A stretch of 33,190 nt of DNA from Ruminococcaceae bacterium UBA2656 (GCA_002359465.1 DENA01000006.1:1-33190), one strand, 5' to 3'; counted from the first letter of the stretch, positions 7,948-16,987 are shown. The notes: generated from the letters alone by a model not told the origin. Translations and numbers: made by a program.

Positions 7948-9360
7948 ATGCGAGCGATTAAACGCACGGCGTGGTATCCGAAACGTCGCGCTTATCGCAC
8001 CCTTTTCTGGCGTGAGATTACGCCGCTGGCGATCCCTATCCTGATTGAAAACACCTGCGTGCTGTTGATGGGCGTACTGAGCACCTTCCTGGTGAGCTGG
8101 CTGGGCAAGGAGGCGATGGCGGGCGTCGGCCTGGCGGACAGTTTCAATATGGTGATCATTTCGTTTTTCGCCGCCATCGATCTCGGCACCACGGTGGTGG
8201 TCGCCTTCAGCCTGGCGAAACGCAACGGCAAGCGCGCCCGCGCCGCGACCCGCCAGTCGCTCGGCCTGATGACGGTGCTCGCCCTGGTGCTGGTGATCGC
8301 CATCGAGTTCTGGGGGCACATCATTATCGATCTGATCGCCGGCAGCGCGGAGCCGAAGGTGAAGGAGCTGGCGCTCAGCTACCTGCAAATTTCCGCCTGG
8401 AGCTATCCGGCAGCGGCCATCGCGCTGATCGGCAGCGGCGCGCTGCGCGGGGCAGGGAACACCAAGGTGCCGATGCTGATTAACGGCGGCATGAACATCC
8501 TCAATATCGTCATCAGCAGCGTGCTGATTTACGGCTGTTTCTCCTGGGAGGGGCTGGGGTTCGTCGGCGCCGGGCTGGGGCTGACGATTTCACGCTATAT
8601 CGGCGCGATTGGTGTGATCTATGTGCTGATGATCGGCTTTAACGGCTCGATGAAGATCACGCTGGCGAGCTATTTTCGCCGCTGGAACCTCAATATTCTG
8701 ATGGAGGTGTTGAGCATCGGCGTGCCGGCCAGCATCGAGTCGGTGCTGTTTAACGGCGGCAAGCTGCTGACGCAGGTGTTTGTCGCCGGCATGGGCACCA
8801 GCGAAATCGCCGGCAATTTTATCGCCTTCTCCATCGCCTCGCTGATTAACCTGCCGGGCAACGCGCTCGGTTCCGCCTCGACCATCATTACCGGCAAGCG
8901 CCTCGGCAAAAACGAGGTGTTCCAGGCGGAGCGGCAGGTGAAACACGTCTACTGGCTGGCGCTGGTGTTTCTCTGCGCGCTCGCCCTGCTGACCGTGCCG
9001 TTTTCCGGGCTGCTGGCGCGCTTCTACACCCGCGATCCCGAAGTCATCGCCGTCACCCAGCATCTGATCTGGCTGAACGCCGCCTTTATGCCGATCTGGG
9101 CCGCCTCATGGGTGCTGCCTGCCGGGCTGAAAGGGGCGCGTGACGCCCGTTACACCATGTATGTCTCGATGTTCAGCATGTGGGGGATGCGCGTGGTCGC
9201 CGGTTACTATCTCGGCATCGTGCTGGGCATGGGGGTTATCGGCGTCTGGCTCGGCATGTTTTTTGACTGGGCGGTGCGCGGCGCCTGTTTCTGGTGGCGA
9301 CTGAAAAGCGGAAAATGGCTGAATAATTACCGCAAAATGGTGGCGAAAAACGGCCCCTGA
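7948..9360 (+). CDS. yeeO: MATE-family multidrug/flavin exporter YeeO
   Basis: A 470-residue, 12-helix MATE transporter that closely tracks E. coli YeeO in motifs such as LFWREITPLAIPILIENTCV, LMGVLSTFLVSWLGKEAMAG, LGTTVVVAFSLAKRNGKRAR, GSGALRGAGNTKVP and PIWAASWVLPAGLKGARDAR. YeeO is reported to export FMN/FAD and some dipeptides by cation antiport. In E. coli it lies a few genes from amn, which supports the assignment; here the liv-type operon sits between them. The start is uncertain. ATG 7948 lacks a strong ribosome site, and GTG 7945 or TTG 7924 are alternatives in the same frame. Confidence 0.92.
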   Translation: MRAIKRTAWYPKRRAYRTLFWREITPLAIPILIENTCVLLMGVLSTFLVSWLGKEAMAGVGLADSFNMVIISFFAAIDLGTTVVVAFSLAKRNGKRARAATRQSLGLMTVLALVLVIAIEFWGHIIIDLIAGSAEPKVKELALSYLQISAWSYPAAAIALIGSGALRGAGNTKVPMLINGGMNILNIVISSVLIYGCFSWEGLGFVGAGLGLTISRYIGAIGVIYVLMIGFNGSMKITLASYFRRWNLNILMEVLSIGVPASIESVLFNGGKLLTQVFVAGMGTSEIAGNFIAFSIASLINLPGNALGSASTIITGKRLGKNEVFQAERQVKHVYWLALVFLCALALLTVPFSGLLARFYTRDPEVIAVTQHLIWLNAAFMPIWAASWVLPAGLKGARDARYTMYVSMFSMWGMRVVAGYYLGIVLGMGVIGVWLGMFFDWAVRGACFWWRLKSGKWLNNYRKMVAKNGP

Positions 9361-9411
9361 AACCCGGCCTGCGCGCGGCTAAATGAATTTCTCTTCTTTC
9401 TGATTAATCCG

Positions 9412-9453
9412 CGCGGCGGGAAAATAAGTAAAAGCTATTATTTCCCCGCCGCG
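9412..9453 (+). terminator. terminator-like hairpin after yeeO
   Basis: CGCGGCGGG followed by AAAATA pairs with TATTT and CCCCGCCGCG across a short loop, 50 bases after the yeeO stop. A T-rich stretch (TCATTTTTATTT) follows about 10 bases later. The remaining bases to 9607 are intergenic and AT-rich and hold the upstream region of the next gene. Confidence 0.6.
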
Positions 9454-9607
9454 TTCTGTGTCATTTTTATTTACAGCACGCAACAAACGTACCTTCCCTA
9501 TTTAATTGCCCCGTTGGGGTGATGATTATTTCCGACCGATCATTGTCATCCTTATAAGAATATTCGCAGCAGAGAGCCGTTTACTATTTTCAGATGGAGT
9601 AACAGTT

Positions 9608-10660
9608 ATGGATACGCCAGAAGAAAACCGCGCGCCGCTTTTTTCCGTTCGTCAGCTTTCCGTGGCGCTGCCTGCCGGTATGGACCGGCGCTATGCGGTA
9701 GAGAACCTCAGCTTCGATCTCTGGCCCGGCGAAATCCTCTGCATTATCGGCGAATCCGGCTCCGGCAAGTCGGTGACCGCCCATGCCGCCATGGGGCTGC
9801 TGCCGAAAGCGCTGCGCGTTGCCAGTGGCGAGATACGGCTGCGCGGCGCCGACCTGCTGCAACAGACGCCGGAACAGCTGCGCAGCCTGCAGGGAAAAAC
9901 GCTCGCGATTATTTTTCAGGACCCGCTCTCGGCGCTGAATCCGCTGATGACCATCGGTGAGCAGATCAACGAAGCGATGCTGGCCCACAAGATCGGCGAC
10001 GCCCGCTCACGGCGTGAAAAGGTATTGGCGCTGTTGCAGGAGGTCGGCCTGCCGGAGCCGGATAAAATCCAGCATCAATATCCTTTCCGTCTCTCCGGCG
10101 GCCAGCGTCAGCGCGTGATGATCGCCATGGCGCTGGCGCTCGATCCCGATGTGCTGATCGCCGACGAGCCGACCACCGCGCTGGACGTGACCATTCAGGC
10201 GCAGATTTTAAAGCTGCTCAAGGATTTAAAAGCCAAATATGATTTGACTACGATTTATATTACGCATGACCTCGGCGTTGTGGCGAACGTGGCGGACCGC
10301 ATCGCGGTGATGTATGCGGGGGACATTGTGGAAATCGGCAAATGCGACGAGGTATTCTACAATCCCCGCCATCCGTACACCTGGGCTCTGCTCTCCTCTC
10401 TGCCGCAGCTCGGCATCAAGGGGGAAAACCTGTATTCCATCAAGGGAGCCCCGCCGAACCTGTTTACGCACATTGAAGGCGACGCGTTTGCGCCGCGCAA
10501 CCCGCGCGCACTGAAAATCGACTTTGTCAAGCGCCCACCGTATTTTGACATCAGCCCCACCCACAAGGCGCGCACATGGCTTTTGGACCCCCGCGCCCCG
10601 AAGGTGGACCCGCCTGAAATCATTGCGAAGCTGCATCAGGGCTTGAGCGGGAATGTCTGA
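9608..10660 (+). CDS. peptide ABC transporter ATPase, chimeric (enterobacterial N-half, clostridial DppD C-half)
   Basis: One uninterrupted frame of 350 residues with all OppD/DppD ATPase motifs: Walker [10 protein letters not shown]-loop [11 protein letters not shown], signature [15 protein letters not shown], Walker [13 protein letters not shown] and switch THDLGVV. Residues 1 to about 190 have the codon use and style of the enterobacterial genes before it. In enterobacteria this N-half usually belongs to a longer, double-ATPase GsiA-like protein. From about residue 200 the gene reads as a Firmicute DppD ([39 protein letters not shown]), with AT-leaning codons. The switch lies in the near-invariant [15 protein letters not shown] stretch, about 10,160-10,207. 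The start ATG 9608 has GGAG upstream. The C-half overlaps dppF by 8 bases, as in a genuine clostridial operon. The product as written is probably an assembly chimera. Confidence 0.8.
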   Translation: MDTPEENRAPLFSVRQLSVALPAGMDRRYAVENLSFDLWPGEILCIIGESGSGKSVTAHAAMGLLPKALRVASGEIRLRGADLLQQTPEQLRSLQGKTLAIIFQDPLSALNPLMTIGEQINEAMLAHKIGDARSRREKVLALLQEVGLPEPDKIQHQYPFRLSGGQRQRVMIAMALALDPDVLIADEPTTALDVTIQAQILKLLKDLKAKYDLTTIYITHDLGVVANVADRIAVMYAGDIVEIGKCDEVFYNPRHPYTWALLSSLPQLGIKGENLYSIKGAPPNLFTHIEGDAFAPRNPRALKIDFVKRPPYFDISPTHKARTWLLDPRAPKVDPPEIIAKLHQGLSGNV

Positions 10661-11597
10661 GACGCAACAGAAAAAGCCTCTGCTGGAAGTAAAAGACCTG
10701 AAAGTCGCTTTCGGCACCAGAAAGCAGAAATTTGTCGCCGTGAACGGCGTGAGCTTCACGATTTACGAAGGCGAGACCTTCGGCCTTGTAGGGGAATCCG
10801 GTTCCGGGAAAACGACCATCGGCCGCTCGATCATCCGCATCAACCCGACCTCCGGCGGCGAAATCCTTTACAAGGGCAAAAAAATAAACGGGCCTATTTC
10901 AAAAGAACTGGACCGCGAGCTGACCCGCCGGATTCAGATGATCTTTCAGGACCCGATGGCGAGCCTGAACGAGCGCGCCAAGGTGGATTATATTGTTTCA
11001 GAGGGCCTTTACAACTGCAGAAGATGCCAGACCGAAGCGCAGCGCCGGGAGGAAGTCGACCGCGCGCTGACCGACGTGGGCCTGCTGCCCGAATTTGCCA
11101 GCCGGTTTCCGCACGAATTTTCCGGCGGACAAAGGCAGCGCATCGGCATTGCGCGGGCGCTGATTATGCAGCCGGATTTCATCATCGCCGACGAGCCGAT
11201 CAGCGCGCTGGATGTCTCCATCCGCGCGCAGGTGCTGAACCTGCTTTCCGAGCTGCAGAAAAAGCGCGGGCTGACGTATCTGTTTATTGCCCACGACCTT
11301 TCCGTCGTGCGCTTTATTTCCGACCGAATCGCGGTCATCCGCAAGGGCGTGCTGGTGGAACTGGCTGAAACGGAGCAGCTGTTCGCGCATCCGCTGCACC
11401 CTTACACCCGCGCGCTTCTCTCGGCGATTCCGCTGCCCGACCCAGCCGCGGAAAAGAGCAAGCAGCTGCTCGTATACGACCCCGAAATGCACGATTATTC
11501 GGTCAATAAACCGATTTGGTGCGAAATTGAGCCCGGCCATTTTGTGCTGGCAAACGAGCCCGAACTGCAAGAGTACAGAAAGATATTGGAGGGATAG
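10653..11597 (+). CDS. oligopeptide ABC transporter ATPase, DppF/OppF type
   Basis: A 314-residue ATPase with Walker [11 protein letters not shown]-loop [10 protein letters not shown], signature [15 protein letters not shown], Walker [13 protein letters not shown] and switch AHDLSVV, plus the OppF C-terminal [15 protein letters not shown] peptide-transporter tail. It would pair with the DppD-type subunit to energise peptide import. Its neighbours are murein-peptide hydrolases, and B. subtilis ykfD is a similar ATPase beside ykfABC, so the cargo may be cell-wall peptides. The ending [19 protein letters not shown] is typical of Firmicute members. The membrane permeases and binding protein are not in the window; they may precede the missing start of dppD. 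Confidence 0.9.
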   Translation: MSETQQKKPLLEVKDLKVAFGTRKQKFVAVNGVSFTIYEGETFGLVGESGSGKTTIGRSIIRINPTSGGEILYKGKKINGPISKELDRELTRRIQMIFQDPMASLNERAKVDYIVSEGLYNCRRCQTEAQRREEVDRALTDVGLLPEFASRFPHEFSGGQRQRIGIARALIMQPDFIIADEPISALDVSIRAQVLNLLSELQKKRGLTYLFIAHDLSVVRFISDRIAVIRKGVLVELAETEQLFAHPLHPYTRALLSAIPLPDPAAEKSKQLLVYDPEMHDYSVNKPIWCEIEPGHFVLANEPELQEYRKILEG

Positions 11598-11598
11598 C

Positions 11599-12513
11599 AT
11601 GTTTACGCCAAAGCCACTGTTTCCGGGCGCGCGCGTCGCTCTGATCGCCCCGGCCGGCCCGGTCCCGCCGGAGCGCTTCGGCCCGGCTGTGCGGGCGGTG
11701 GAGGAGCTTTCCCTGAAACCCGTTATTTTTGAAAGCTGCCGCAGGGCACACGGCTATTTTGCCGGAAGCGACCAATTGCGCGCGGACGATATCAACGCGG
11801 CGTTCTCGGACAATACGATCGACGGTATTTTCTGCATCCGCGGCGGCTACGGCGCGCAGCGCCTGATGAACCTGATCGACTGGAACATGATTCGCAGACA
11901 GCCCAAGGTTTTCTGTGGCTACAGCGATATTACCGCGCTGCATATCGTGCTGAACCAGCAGTGCGGCTTCGTCACCTGCCACACCCCCATGCCATCTACT
12001 GAGCTGTACGCAGACGTGGACGACTACACAATGAGCAGCCTGAAGAAAGCGCTGTTCGGCGGAAAAACCGGCGAGCTGCAAAATCCCTACGGCATGCCGG
12101 TAAAGACGCTGGTCGGCGGATGCGCAAAGGGAATTCTGACCGGCGGCAACCTGTCGCTTGTGTCCTCCTCACTTGGGACCTGCTACGAAATCGACACCAG
12201 GGACCGCATTCTGTTTCTTGAAGACGTCGGCGAGGAGCCCTACCGTATAGACGGCATGCTGAACCACCTGAAAATGGCTGGAAAATTCAGGGACTGCGCT
12301 GGAATCCTCCTCGGCAGCTTTACCGACTGCGCCGCGGAAGACCCTGAGAAATCGCTGACACTGAAACAGGTGTTTGAAGAACTCCTTGTGCCGGAACACA
12401 AGCCCGCCCTGATGGATTTGGCCTGCGGGCACAGTCTGCCGAGCATGACCCTGCCGCTCGGAAAAGTCATTGAGATGAACTCCATCTCCGGAAAAATAAC
12501 CGTATTGGACTGA
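11599..12513 (+). CDS. LD-carboxypeptidase, peptidase family S66 (MccF/YkfA-like)
   Basis: A 304-residue serine peptidase of family S66, which in murein recycling removes the terminal D-Ala from the L,D-linked tetrapeptide. The nucleophile elbow is GYSDIT (Ser near residue 115). The catalytic Glu lies in FLEDVGEEPYRIDGML and the His in ACGHSLPSMTLPLG. The N-terminal FPGARVALIAPAGPVPPERF and IFCIRGGYGAQRL are family signatures. The start ATG 11599 follows GGAGGG, directly after the dppF stop. There is no signal peptide, so it acts in the cytoplasm on imported peptides. Members can also cleave microcin C-like conjugates, so a self-immunity role is an alternative. Confidence 0.92.
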   Translation: MFTPKPLFPGARVALIAPAGPVPPERFGPAVRAVEELSLKPVIFESCRRAHGYFAGSDQLRADDINAAFSDNTIDGIFCIRGGYGAQRLMNLIDWNMIRRQPKVFCGYSDITALHIVLNQQCGFVTCHTPMPSTELYADVDDYTMSSLKKALFGGKTGELQNPYGMPVKTLVGGCAKGILTGGNLSLVSSSLGTCYEIDTRDRILFLEDVGEEPYRIDGMLNHLKMAGKFRDCAGILLGSFTDCAAEDPEKSLTLKQVFEELLVPEHKPALMDLACGHSLPSMTLPLGKVIEMNSISGKITVLD

Positions 12514-12517
12514 TGAT

Positions 12518-13318
12518 ATGAAGAACAGTGAACTGCGTGATTACGCGGAAAATGAAATAAAAGACATCAACGCGAAGGTTTCGCTTCTGGTTTATGATTT
12601 CAACGACAAAAAAACGCTTCTTTCGTTTCAAGCCGAACGCAAAGTCGTTTCGGCCAGCACCATCAAAACGCCGATTCTTCTGGCGGCGCTTGATCTGGTA
12701 CAGGGCGGGAAGCTGAAAACAGAGCAGAAAATTCCCGTTCCCGCAAAGGAAATTCTGGACGACACACAGGTTTTTGACCGTGGCGTACGGGAATATACGC
12801 TGGAAGAGCTTTTAACATGGATGATTATCAACAGCGACAACACCGCTACCAACGTGCTGATCGAATTTCTCGGCATGGACACGGTCAACGCCTACTGCCG
12901 GAAGCTTGGGCTGAAATCCACCGTACTGGAACGTAAAATGCTGGATTGGGACGCGATTGAGCAGGGCCGCAACAACTACACCAGCGCCGAAGACCAGCTC
13001 GCCGTATTTTCGGGATTATACCATTCCTCCATTTTAACGCCGGAGCTGTGCGCTTACGCGCTGGGCATTTTAAAGCGTCAGCGTGATTTCAGCAGCGCCC
13101 TGCGGTATATTGCGGACGAAGACCTGTCCGCCGCGCACAAAACAGGCGGACTGGATTATTTGAACCACGACGCGGGCATTTTTTATCTTTCCGGCCGGGA
13201 TTATTATTTCGGATGCTTTGTCACCGACGCCATGGATGACACCGAGAAAAACGAAATTTCCAAAAAACTGATCGGAAGACTTTCCAGAGCAGTTTACAAT
13301 TACTATAAAGAGGGATGA
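12518..13318 (+). CDS. class A beta-lactamase-fold serine hydrolase
   Basis: A 266-residue protein with the three active-site elements of the penicilloyl-serine transferase fold: SxxK as STIK in VVSASTIKTPILL, SDN in MIINSDNTATN and KTG in AAHKTGGLDYLNHDAG. The ExxLN omega-loop Glu motif of true class A beta-lactamases is not recognisable; the equivalent region reads ERKMLDWDAIEQGRNNYT. It is therefore more likely a peptidase or esterase relative than a resistance enzyme. It has no signal peptide, which is unusual for this fold and implies a cytoplasmic substrate. It sits 4 bases after the LD-carboxypeptidase and 1 base before the NlpC/P60 gene. In B. subtilis ykfABC the equivalent slot is taken by the L-Ala-D/L-Glu epimerase. 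Confidence 0.88.
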   Translation: MKNSELRDYAENEIKDINAKVSLLVYDFNDKKTLLSFQAERKVVSASTIKTPILLAALDLVQGGKLKTEQKIPVPAKEILDDTQVFDRGVREYTLEELLTWMIINSDNTATNVLIEFLGMDTVNAYCRKLGLKSTVLERKMLDWDAIEQGRNNYTSAEDQLAVFSGLYHSSILTPELCAYALGILKRQRDFSSALRYIADEDLSAAHKTGGLDYLNHDAGIFYLSGRDYYFGCFVTDAMDDTEKNEISKKLIGRLSRAVYNYYKEG

Positions 13319-13319
13319 C

Positions 13320-14135
13320 ATGGAACACGCATTGATAAAAAGCACCATTGCGCCGCTCATGGAGTCTCCGTCGCACGTGAGCGAGCTGGCCGACGAGGCG
13401 CTCTGCGGCATGACCGTGGAAATTCTGGAAAAGAAAGGCACATGGGTTCATATCCGTACCCACTACTTTTACGAGGGCTGGGTGAGCGAAGAAGCGCTTT
13501 GTTTTGATGAGAATCTGGTCCGAATTTGGAATGCCGCTCCGAAAGCGGTCCTTTTGCAGGCTTATGCCGACGTTCTGGACGCACCGAAGGTACAGGGGCA
13601 TTTTGTCGGGTCAGTCACACGCGGCGGCCTGCTGAGCCCCATGGGGCAGCCGGAGGACGGCTGGCAGCGCGTCCGCTTCTGCGACGGGCGCGAAGGCTAT
13701 ACCTGGGGGGCGTTTCTCGGCGAATATATCACCTCGTGGAGCAAAGAAAATGAACCCGCACTGCGCGGGGCGCTGGTGAACACCGCGCTCGGCTATCTCG
13801 GCACCCAGTACCGCTGGGGCGGAAAGACCCCGCTCGGCATCGACTGCAGCGGCCTGTGCTCCATGGCTTATCTGCTGAACGGCGTGATGATCTGCCGCGA
13901 CGCGCACATTCTTCCGGAGTTCTGCATGCACAAAATCGCTTTTAAGGATATCAAAGAAGGCGACCTGCTGTTTTTCCCGGGCCACGTTGCCATGTACCTC
14001 GGGGATAACCGGTACGTCCATTCTACAGCGGGCAACAACTGCCACGGCGTCGTCATCAACAGCCTTGACCCCAAAGCCCCGGATTTCCGCGCCGACCTGC
14101 CCGAAAAGCTGCTCGGCGTCGGCAGCATTTTCTGA
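13320..14135 (+). CDS. SH3-NlpC/P60 gamma-D-glutamyl-diamino acid endopeptidase (YkfC-like)
   Basis: A 271-residue cysteine peptidase. Residues 1 to about 140 form two bacterial SH3-like folds (ending in WQRVRFCDGREGYTWGAFL). Residues 145-271 are NlpC/P60, with Cys in TPLGIDCSGLCSMAYLLNG, His in FFPGHVAMYLG and a polar third residue near GVVINSLDP. The arrangement matches B. subtilis YkfC, which cleaves between gamma-D-Glu and the diamino acid of free murein peptides with an L-Ala N-terminus. No signal peptide is present, consistent with degradation of imported peptides in the cytoplasm. It is the last gene of the dppD-dppF-S66-hydrolase-NlpC operon. Confidence 0.92.
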   Translation: MEHALIKSTIAPLMESPSHVSELADEALCGMTVEILEKKGTWVHIRTHYFYEGWVSEEALCFDENLVRIWNAAPKAVLLQAYADVLDAPKVQGHFVGSVTRGGLLSPMGQPEDGWQRVRFCDGREGYTWGAFLGEYITSWSKENEPALRGALVNTALGYLGTQYRWGGKTPLGIDCSGLCSMAYLLNGVMICRDAHILPEFCMHKIAFKDIKEGDLLFFPGHVAMYLGDNRYVHSTAGNNCHGVVINSLDPKAPDFRADLPEKLLGVGSIF

Positions 14136-14143
14136 TAAAATAT

Positions 14144-14172
14144 CCGCCCCGCTGCACAATGCTGCGGGGCGG
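14144..14172 (+). terminator. GC-rich hairpin after the murein-peptide operon
   Basis: CCGCCCCGC pairs with GCGGGGCGG around a short loop that can extend by GCA/TGC. It lies 8 bases past the NlpC/P60 stop. The downstream TGGTTAT is only weakly U-rich, so it may work together with the hairpin at 14196. Confidence 0.6.
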
Positions 14173-14195
14173 TGGTTATCATTGAAGATCCTGTT

Positions 14196-14236
14196 TATAT
14201 TCCCTCCCCGCCAAAGGCAGGGAGGGAATATATTTT
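14196..14236 (+). terminator. second hairpin with T run
   Basis: A 13-base-pair perfect stem, TATATTCCCTCCC with GGGAGGGAATATA, is followed by TTTT. It is a tandem terminator or a bidirectional block between the plus-strand operon and the converging minus-strand lipoprotein gene. Confidence 0.65.
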
Positions 14237-14339
14237 GGCAGTAAAAATCTTGCAGGGAAATCAAATCCGTATTGATGAATAAAGGCCCTGCACACTTCAT
14301 ATAAAATGTACAAGGCCCCGTTCATGCAATTCCGTTTAT

Positions 14340-15554
14340 TTAATTTGTGCGTTTGACCGGGTTGGCGGAATACAGCAGCTGCAGCGTGGACGGGTCGGCA
14401 ACACCGGTGACCGTCAGGCCGTTCAGCAGCTGGAAGTCCTTGACGCTCTGCTCCGTGCCCTCCGCAAACTCGCCGCTCGGCTTTACAAACATATAGCCAA
14501 GCTCCTTCAGTCGGTTCTGCATTTTCAGCACCTCGTCCCCCTTGTCGCCCTTTTTAAGCGTCGCGGAGATATTCCCCGCCGCAGCGGAGGAAGTGGTGGA
14601 AGAGCCCGGAACGGACGGCGTGCCGGAAGAAGCCGTGGGCGCGCCGGAAGCCGCTGTTCCCTCCAAAAGCTGGGGGTATACGGTACCGGCCATAAAGCTT
14701 ACCGCTTCGACCATTCCTCTGCCCTGCAGAAGCATGAGGTTCGGGTCCATCTCATAAACTTTGCCTTGCTTTACCGCATCCAGTTTTTTGTACTCTTCCG
14801 ATTGGGCAAGCTTTGCCTTTAATCCGGTGGGGCAGAAAATATATTTTGGATTGGCAAGCAGCAGGTCGCCTGCCGAAAGCTTGTTTTCCGTGCCGCCGGA
14901 CGCAGCGTTGACCAGCCCGGCGGATTCAATCAGCTTGCCTTCCAGCGTGTCGCCTGTGACAACCGACCCTTCGGCATCGTAAAGATAGGCGACGGAAGTC
15001 GGTGTGTTGCTGGACGGAATAATGCGGCTGATGTCGTCAATGGTAAGGAAAATACTCTGCGAGGTTTTCCTCCCTTTCTCATAGCCGGTTTTTGCGCCTT
15101 TCATGGCCGAGCCTACCTGAGAATAAAGCCTGTCCAGATCTTCCCTGCCGTTCGCCTTCACGATGGACAGCACCGCGATTCCTTCTTTATTCAGCGCGGA
15201 TACCTTATCCTCGGCCGGCTTCGTATCGGTAAATACCAGCTTTACGCCAAGGTCCTTGATTTTCTGTACGTCGTCCACGGTAACGTCCGGCAAAACGGCA
15301 AGGTCGCTCTGGGTACATTCCGCGCTCTTTGCTTTCAGCTGAACCTCGTATCCCATAGCGAGAATCACGTCGGCAATGTTTGGGGAAAGCACCGCAACCC
15401 CGACCGGCTCCTCGTTGATGGTGACGCTGCCGATGGTGACCGGAAAGTCCTTTGTCCCGGCTCCGGAGGAAATATCGTTTTTCGGGCCGCAGGCCGCAAG
15501 CGCACCCGCGGCAATGAGGATGCACAGGAATACCGCCGTCATTTTTTTCAGCAT
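14340..15554 (-). CDS. lipoprotein: metal-chelate type substrate-binding domain fused to a peptidoglycan-binding domain
   Basis: A 404-residue secreted lipoprotein. The lipobox is LAAC in MLKKMTAVFLCILIAAGALAACGPK. Residues about 35-300 resemble the helical-backbone binding proteins of the BtuF/FepB/FhuD class (PF01497), for example VAVLSPNIADVILAMGYEVQLKAKS and KIKDLGVKLVFTDTKPAEDKV. A Ser/Thr/Gly/Pro-rich linker follows. The last 65 residues are a PG_binding_1 repeat (LKKGDKGDEVLKMQNRLKELGY, then GEFAEGTEQSVKDFQLLNGLTVTGVADPSTLQLLYS). No FecCD permease or ATPase is nearby, so import is not implied; a wall-anchored scavenger or sensor is possible. ATG 15554 has AAGGAG 7 bases upstream. It lies about 20 bases after the AAA ATPase gene, in the same operon. 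Confidence 0.85.
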   Translation of the reverse strand: MLKKMTAVFLCILIAAGALAACGPKNDISSGAGTKDFPVTIGSVTINEEPVGVAVLSPNIADVILAMGYEVQLKAKSAECTQSDLAVLPDVTVDDVQKIKDLGVKLVFTDTKPAEDKVSALNKEGIAVLSIVKANGREDLDRLYSQVGSAMKGAKTGYEKGRKTSQSIFLTIDDISRIIPSSNTPTSVAYLYDAEGSVVTGDTLEGKLIESAGLVNAASGGTENKLSAGDLLLANPKYIFCPTGLKAKLAQSEEYKKLDAVKQGKVYEMDPNLMLLQGRGMVEAVSFMAGTVYPQLLEGTAASGAPTASSGTPSVPGSSTTSSAAAGNISATLKKGDKGDEVLKMQNRLKELGYMFVKPSGEFAEGTEQSVKDFQLLNGLTVTGVADPSTLQLLYSANPVKRTN

Positions 15555-15574
15555 GTTATGCTCCTTTCCATAGC

Positions 15575-16825
15575 TCACAATAGCTTCTGTCCGCGTCGGA
15601 TGCGCGCTTCCGCATCGTTGATATACTGTCTTGCACAGCGTGGGGAACGCCCGCCGCGCGCGGTGGCCCAGCGCTCCGCCCCCTGTTCCAGTTCTTCCAT
15701 ATATCCGTCAAGCTGCCGCTGCCTTGCCAAAAGGCGGACAATTTCCAGAAACCTTGCTTTGTCCGGCAGAGTAAAGCTGATGGAAAGGCCGAAGCGGTCC
15801 GCCAGCGACAGGCTTTCCTGCATGGTGTCGCCGCGGTGCACCTCGTCGCCTTCCCGGTCGGAGAAGGTCTCCCGCACCAGATGGCGGCGGTTGGAGGTGG
15901 CATAAATCAGCGTGTTTTCCGGTCGCGCCGCCAGCCCGCCCTCAAGCACGGCCTTTAACGCGGCATATGTATCGTTCTGTTTGGAAAAAGACAAGTCGTC
16001 TATAAAAATGATGAACTTCATCGGGATTGCGGCAATCTGGTCCACCAGAAGCGGAAAATCCATCAGGGATTCCTTCGGCATTTCAATCATCCGCAGGCCC
16101 TTCGTGTAGTAAGCGTTTAAAAGCGCCTTGACGGTAGAGGATTTTCCCGTCCCGCGGTCGCCGTACAGCAGGCAGTTGTTGGCGGGCAGGCCCTGTAAAA
16201 AGGAAAGGGTGTTGTCCGTTGCCAAAGTGCGCTGTAGCTCGTACCCTTTCAGGTCGGCAAGCGATGTTTTGTCCGGATACGCGACCGGCTGGATCTTTTT
16301 ATCCCGCCAGATAAACGCGCGGTAGCGCGCATACATTCCGCAGCCGTTCTCACGGTAATATTCCGCCATCTTGCGGATGTTTGCCTTCAAATCCCCCCCG
16401 AGTGCGTCAACCGGCTCGCCGGTTTTCCATTCCGGCAGCCGTAAGGATAAAACGTCCTCTTCGAACGGGCAGCCGGTTAAAAGCTGCCGCGGGGTGATGG
16501 AGGAGATATCCAGAATAATCTGCAGGTCGCGTTCCACCGCACTCATCAGCGTTTCCGGAAAATCTTCCGCGCCCCCTGCCGCGGCAAGGGAAAACGCATT
16601 TTCATCATACAGCGCCGTACCGGTAATGCATCCGGTAAGATTTTCGCTGTAGCCCCGCTCGCAAAGCACGGCGAAAAAGTCCCCCCACGCGTTCAGAAAT
16701 TCTTCCTCCGACCGGTCGGCCGACCACAAAAGGCGGTAAAAAGCTTTGGGTACGGTGCGGTTTAAAATGCCCTTATAAATGGAAAGGGACGCCATTTTCA
16801 CTGCGGCCCGCTTCATTTCATTCAT
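15575..16825 (-). CDS. DUF815-family AAA ATPase
   Basis: A 416-residue P-loop ATPase of the DUF815 (PF05673) family, whose cellular role is not established. The ATPase core is C-terminal: Walker A is LYGDRGTGKSSTVKALL, Walker B is FIIFIDDLSF, sensor-like ATSNRRHLV follows, then the family segment REGDEVHRGDTMQESLSLADRFGLSISF. The N-terminal 190 residues are helical. It lies upstream of the lipoprotein gene with a small gap, so the two are co-transcribed. Its promoter should lie in 16826-16930, opposite that of the divergent lipoprotein at 17112. Confidence 0.9.
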   Translation of the reverse strand: MNEMKRAAVKMASLSIYKGILNRTVPKAFYRLLWSADRSEEEFLNAWGDFFAVLCERGYSENLTGCITGTALYDENAFSLAAAGGAEDFPETLMSAVERDLQIILDISSITPRQLLTGCPFEEDVLSLRLPEWKTGEPVDALGGDLKANIRKMAEYYRENGCGMYARYRAFIWRDKKIQPVAYPDKTSLADLKGYELQRTLATDNTLSFLQGLPANNCLLYGDRGTGKSSTVKALLNAYYTKGLRMIEMPKESLMDFPLLVDQIAAIPMKFIIFIDDLSFSKQNDTYAALKAVLEGGLAARPENTLIYATSNRRHLVRETFSDREGDEVHRGDTMQESLSLADRFGLSISFTLPDKARFLEIVRLLARQRQLDGYMEELEQGAERWATARGGRSPRCARQYINDAEARIRRGQKLL

Positions 16826-16958
16826 ACAAACTCCCTTGTGATAATCATAAACTTACAGCTTCCAGAGCTTGATTTCAAGGCCATAATCTGCAATACTGTA
16901 ATATCTGTTATTTTACCCTTGTTGCGGGTATTATGTCAAGTTATGGGGAAAAATTGGG

Positions 16959-16987
16959 TTGCGATTCCAATAAAAATTTGATATGAT
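16959..16987 (+). promoter_or_regulatory. sigma-A promoter of the 17112 lipoprotein gene
   Basis: TTGCGA and TATGAT are spaced by 17 bases. Transcription should start near 16994, giving a leader of about 118 bases that contains the long hairpin at 17034-17068. Confidence 0.6.

Noticed and set aside
12518..13318. Antibiotic-resistance beta-lactamase
   Set aside because: It has the STIK, SDN and KTG elements but no signal peptide and no ExxLN omega loop, and it sits in a murein-recycling operon.
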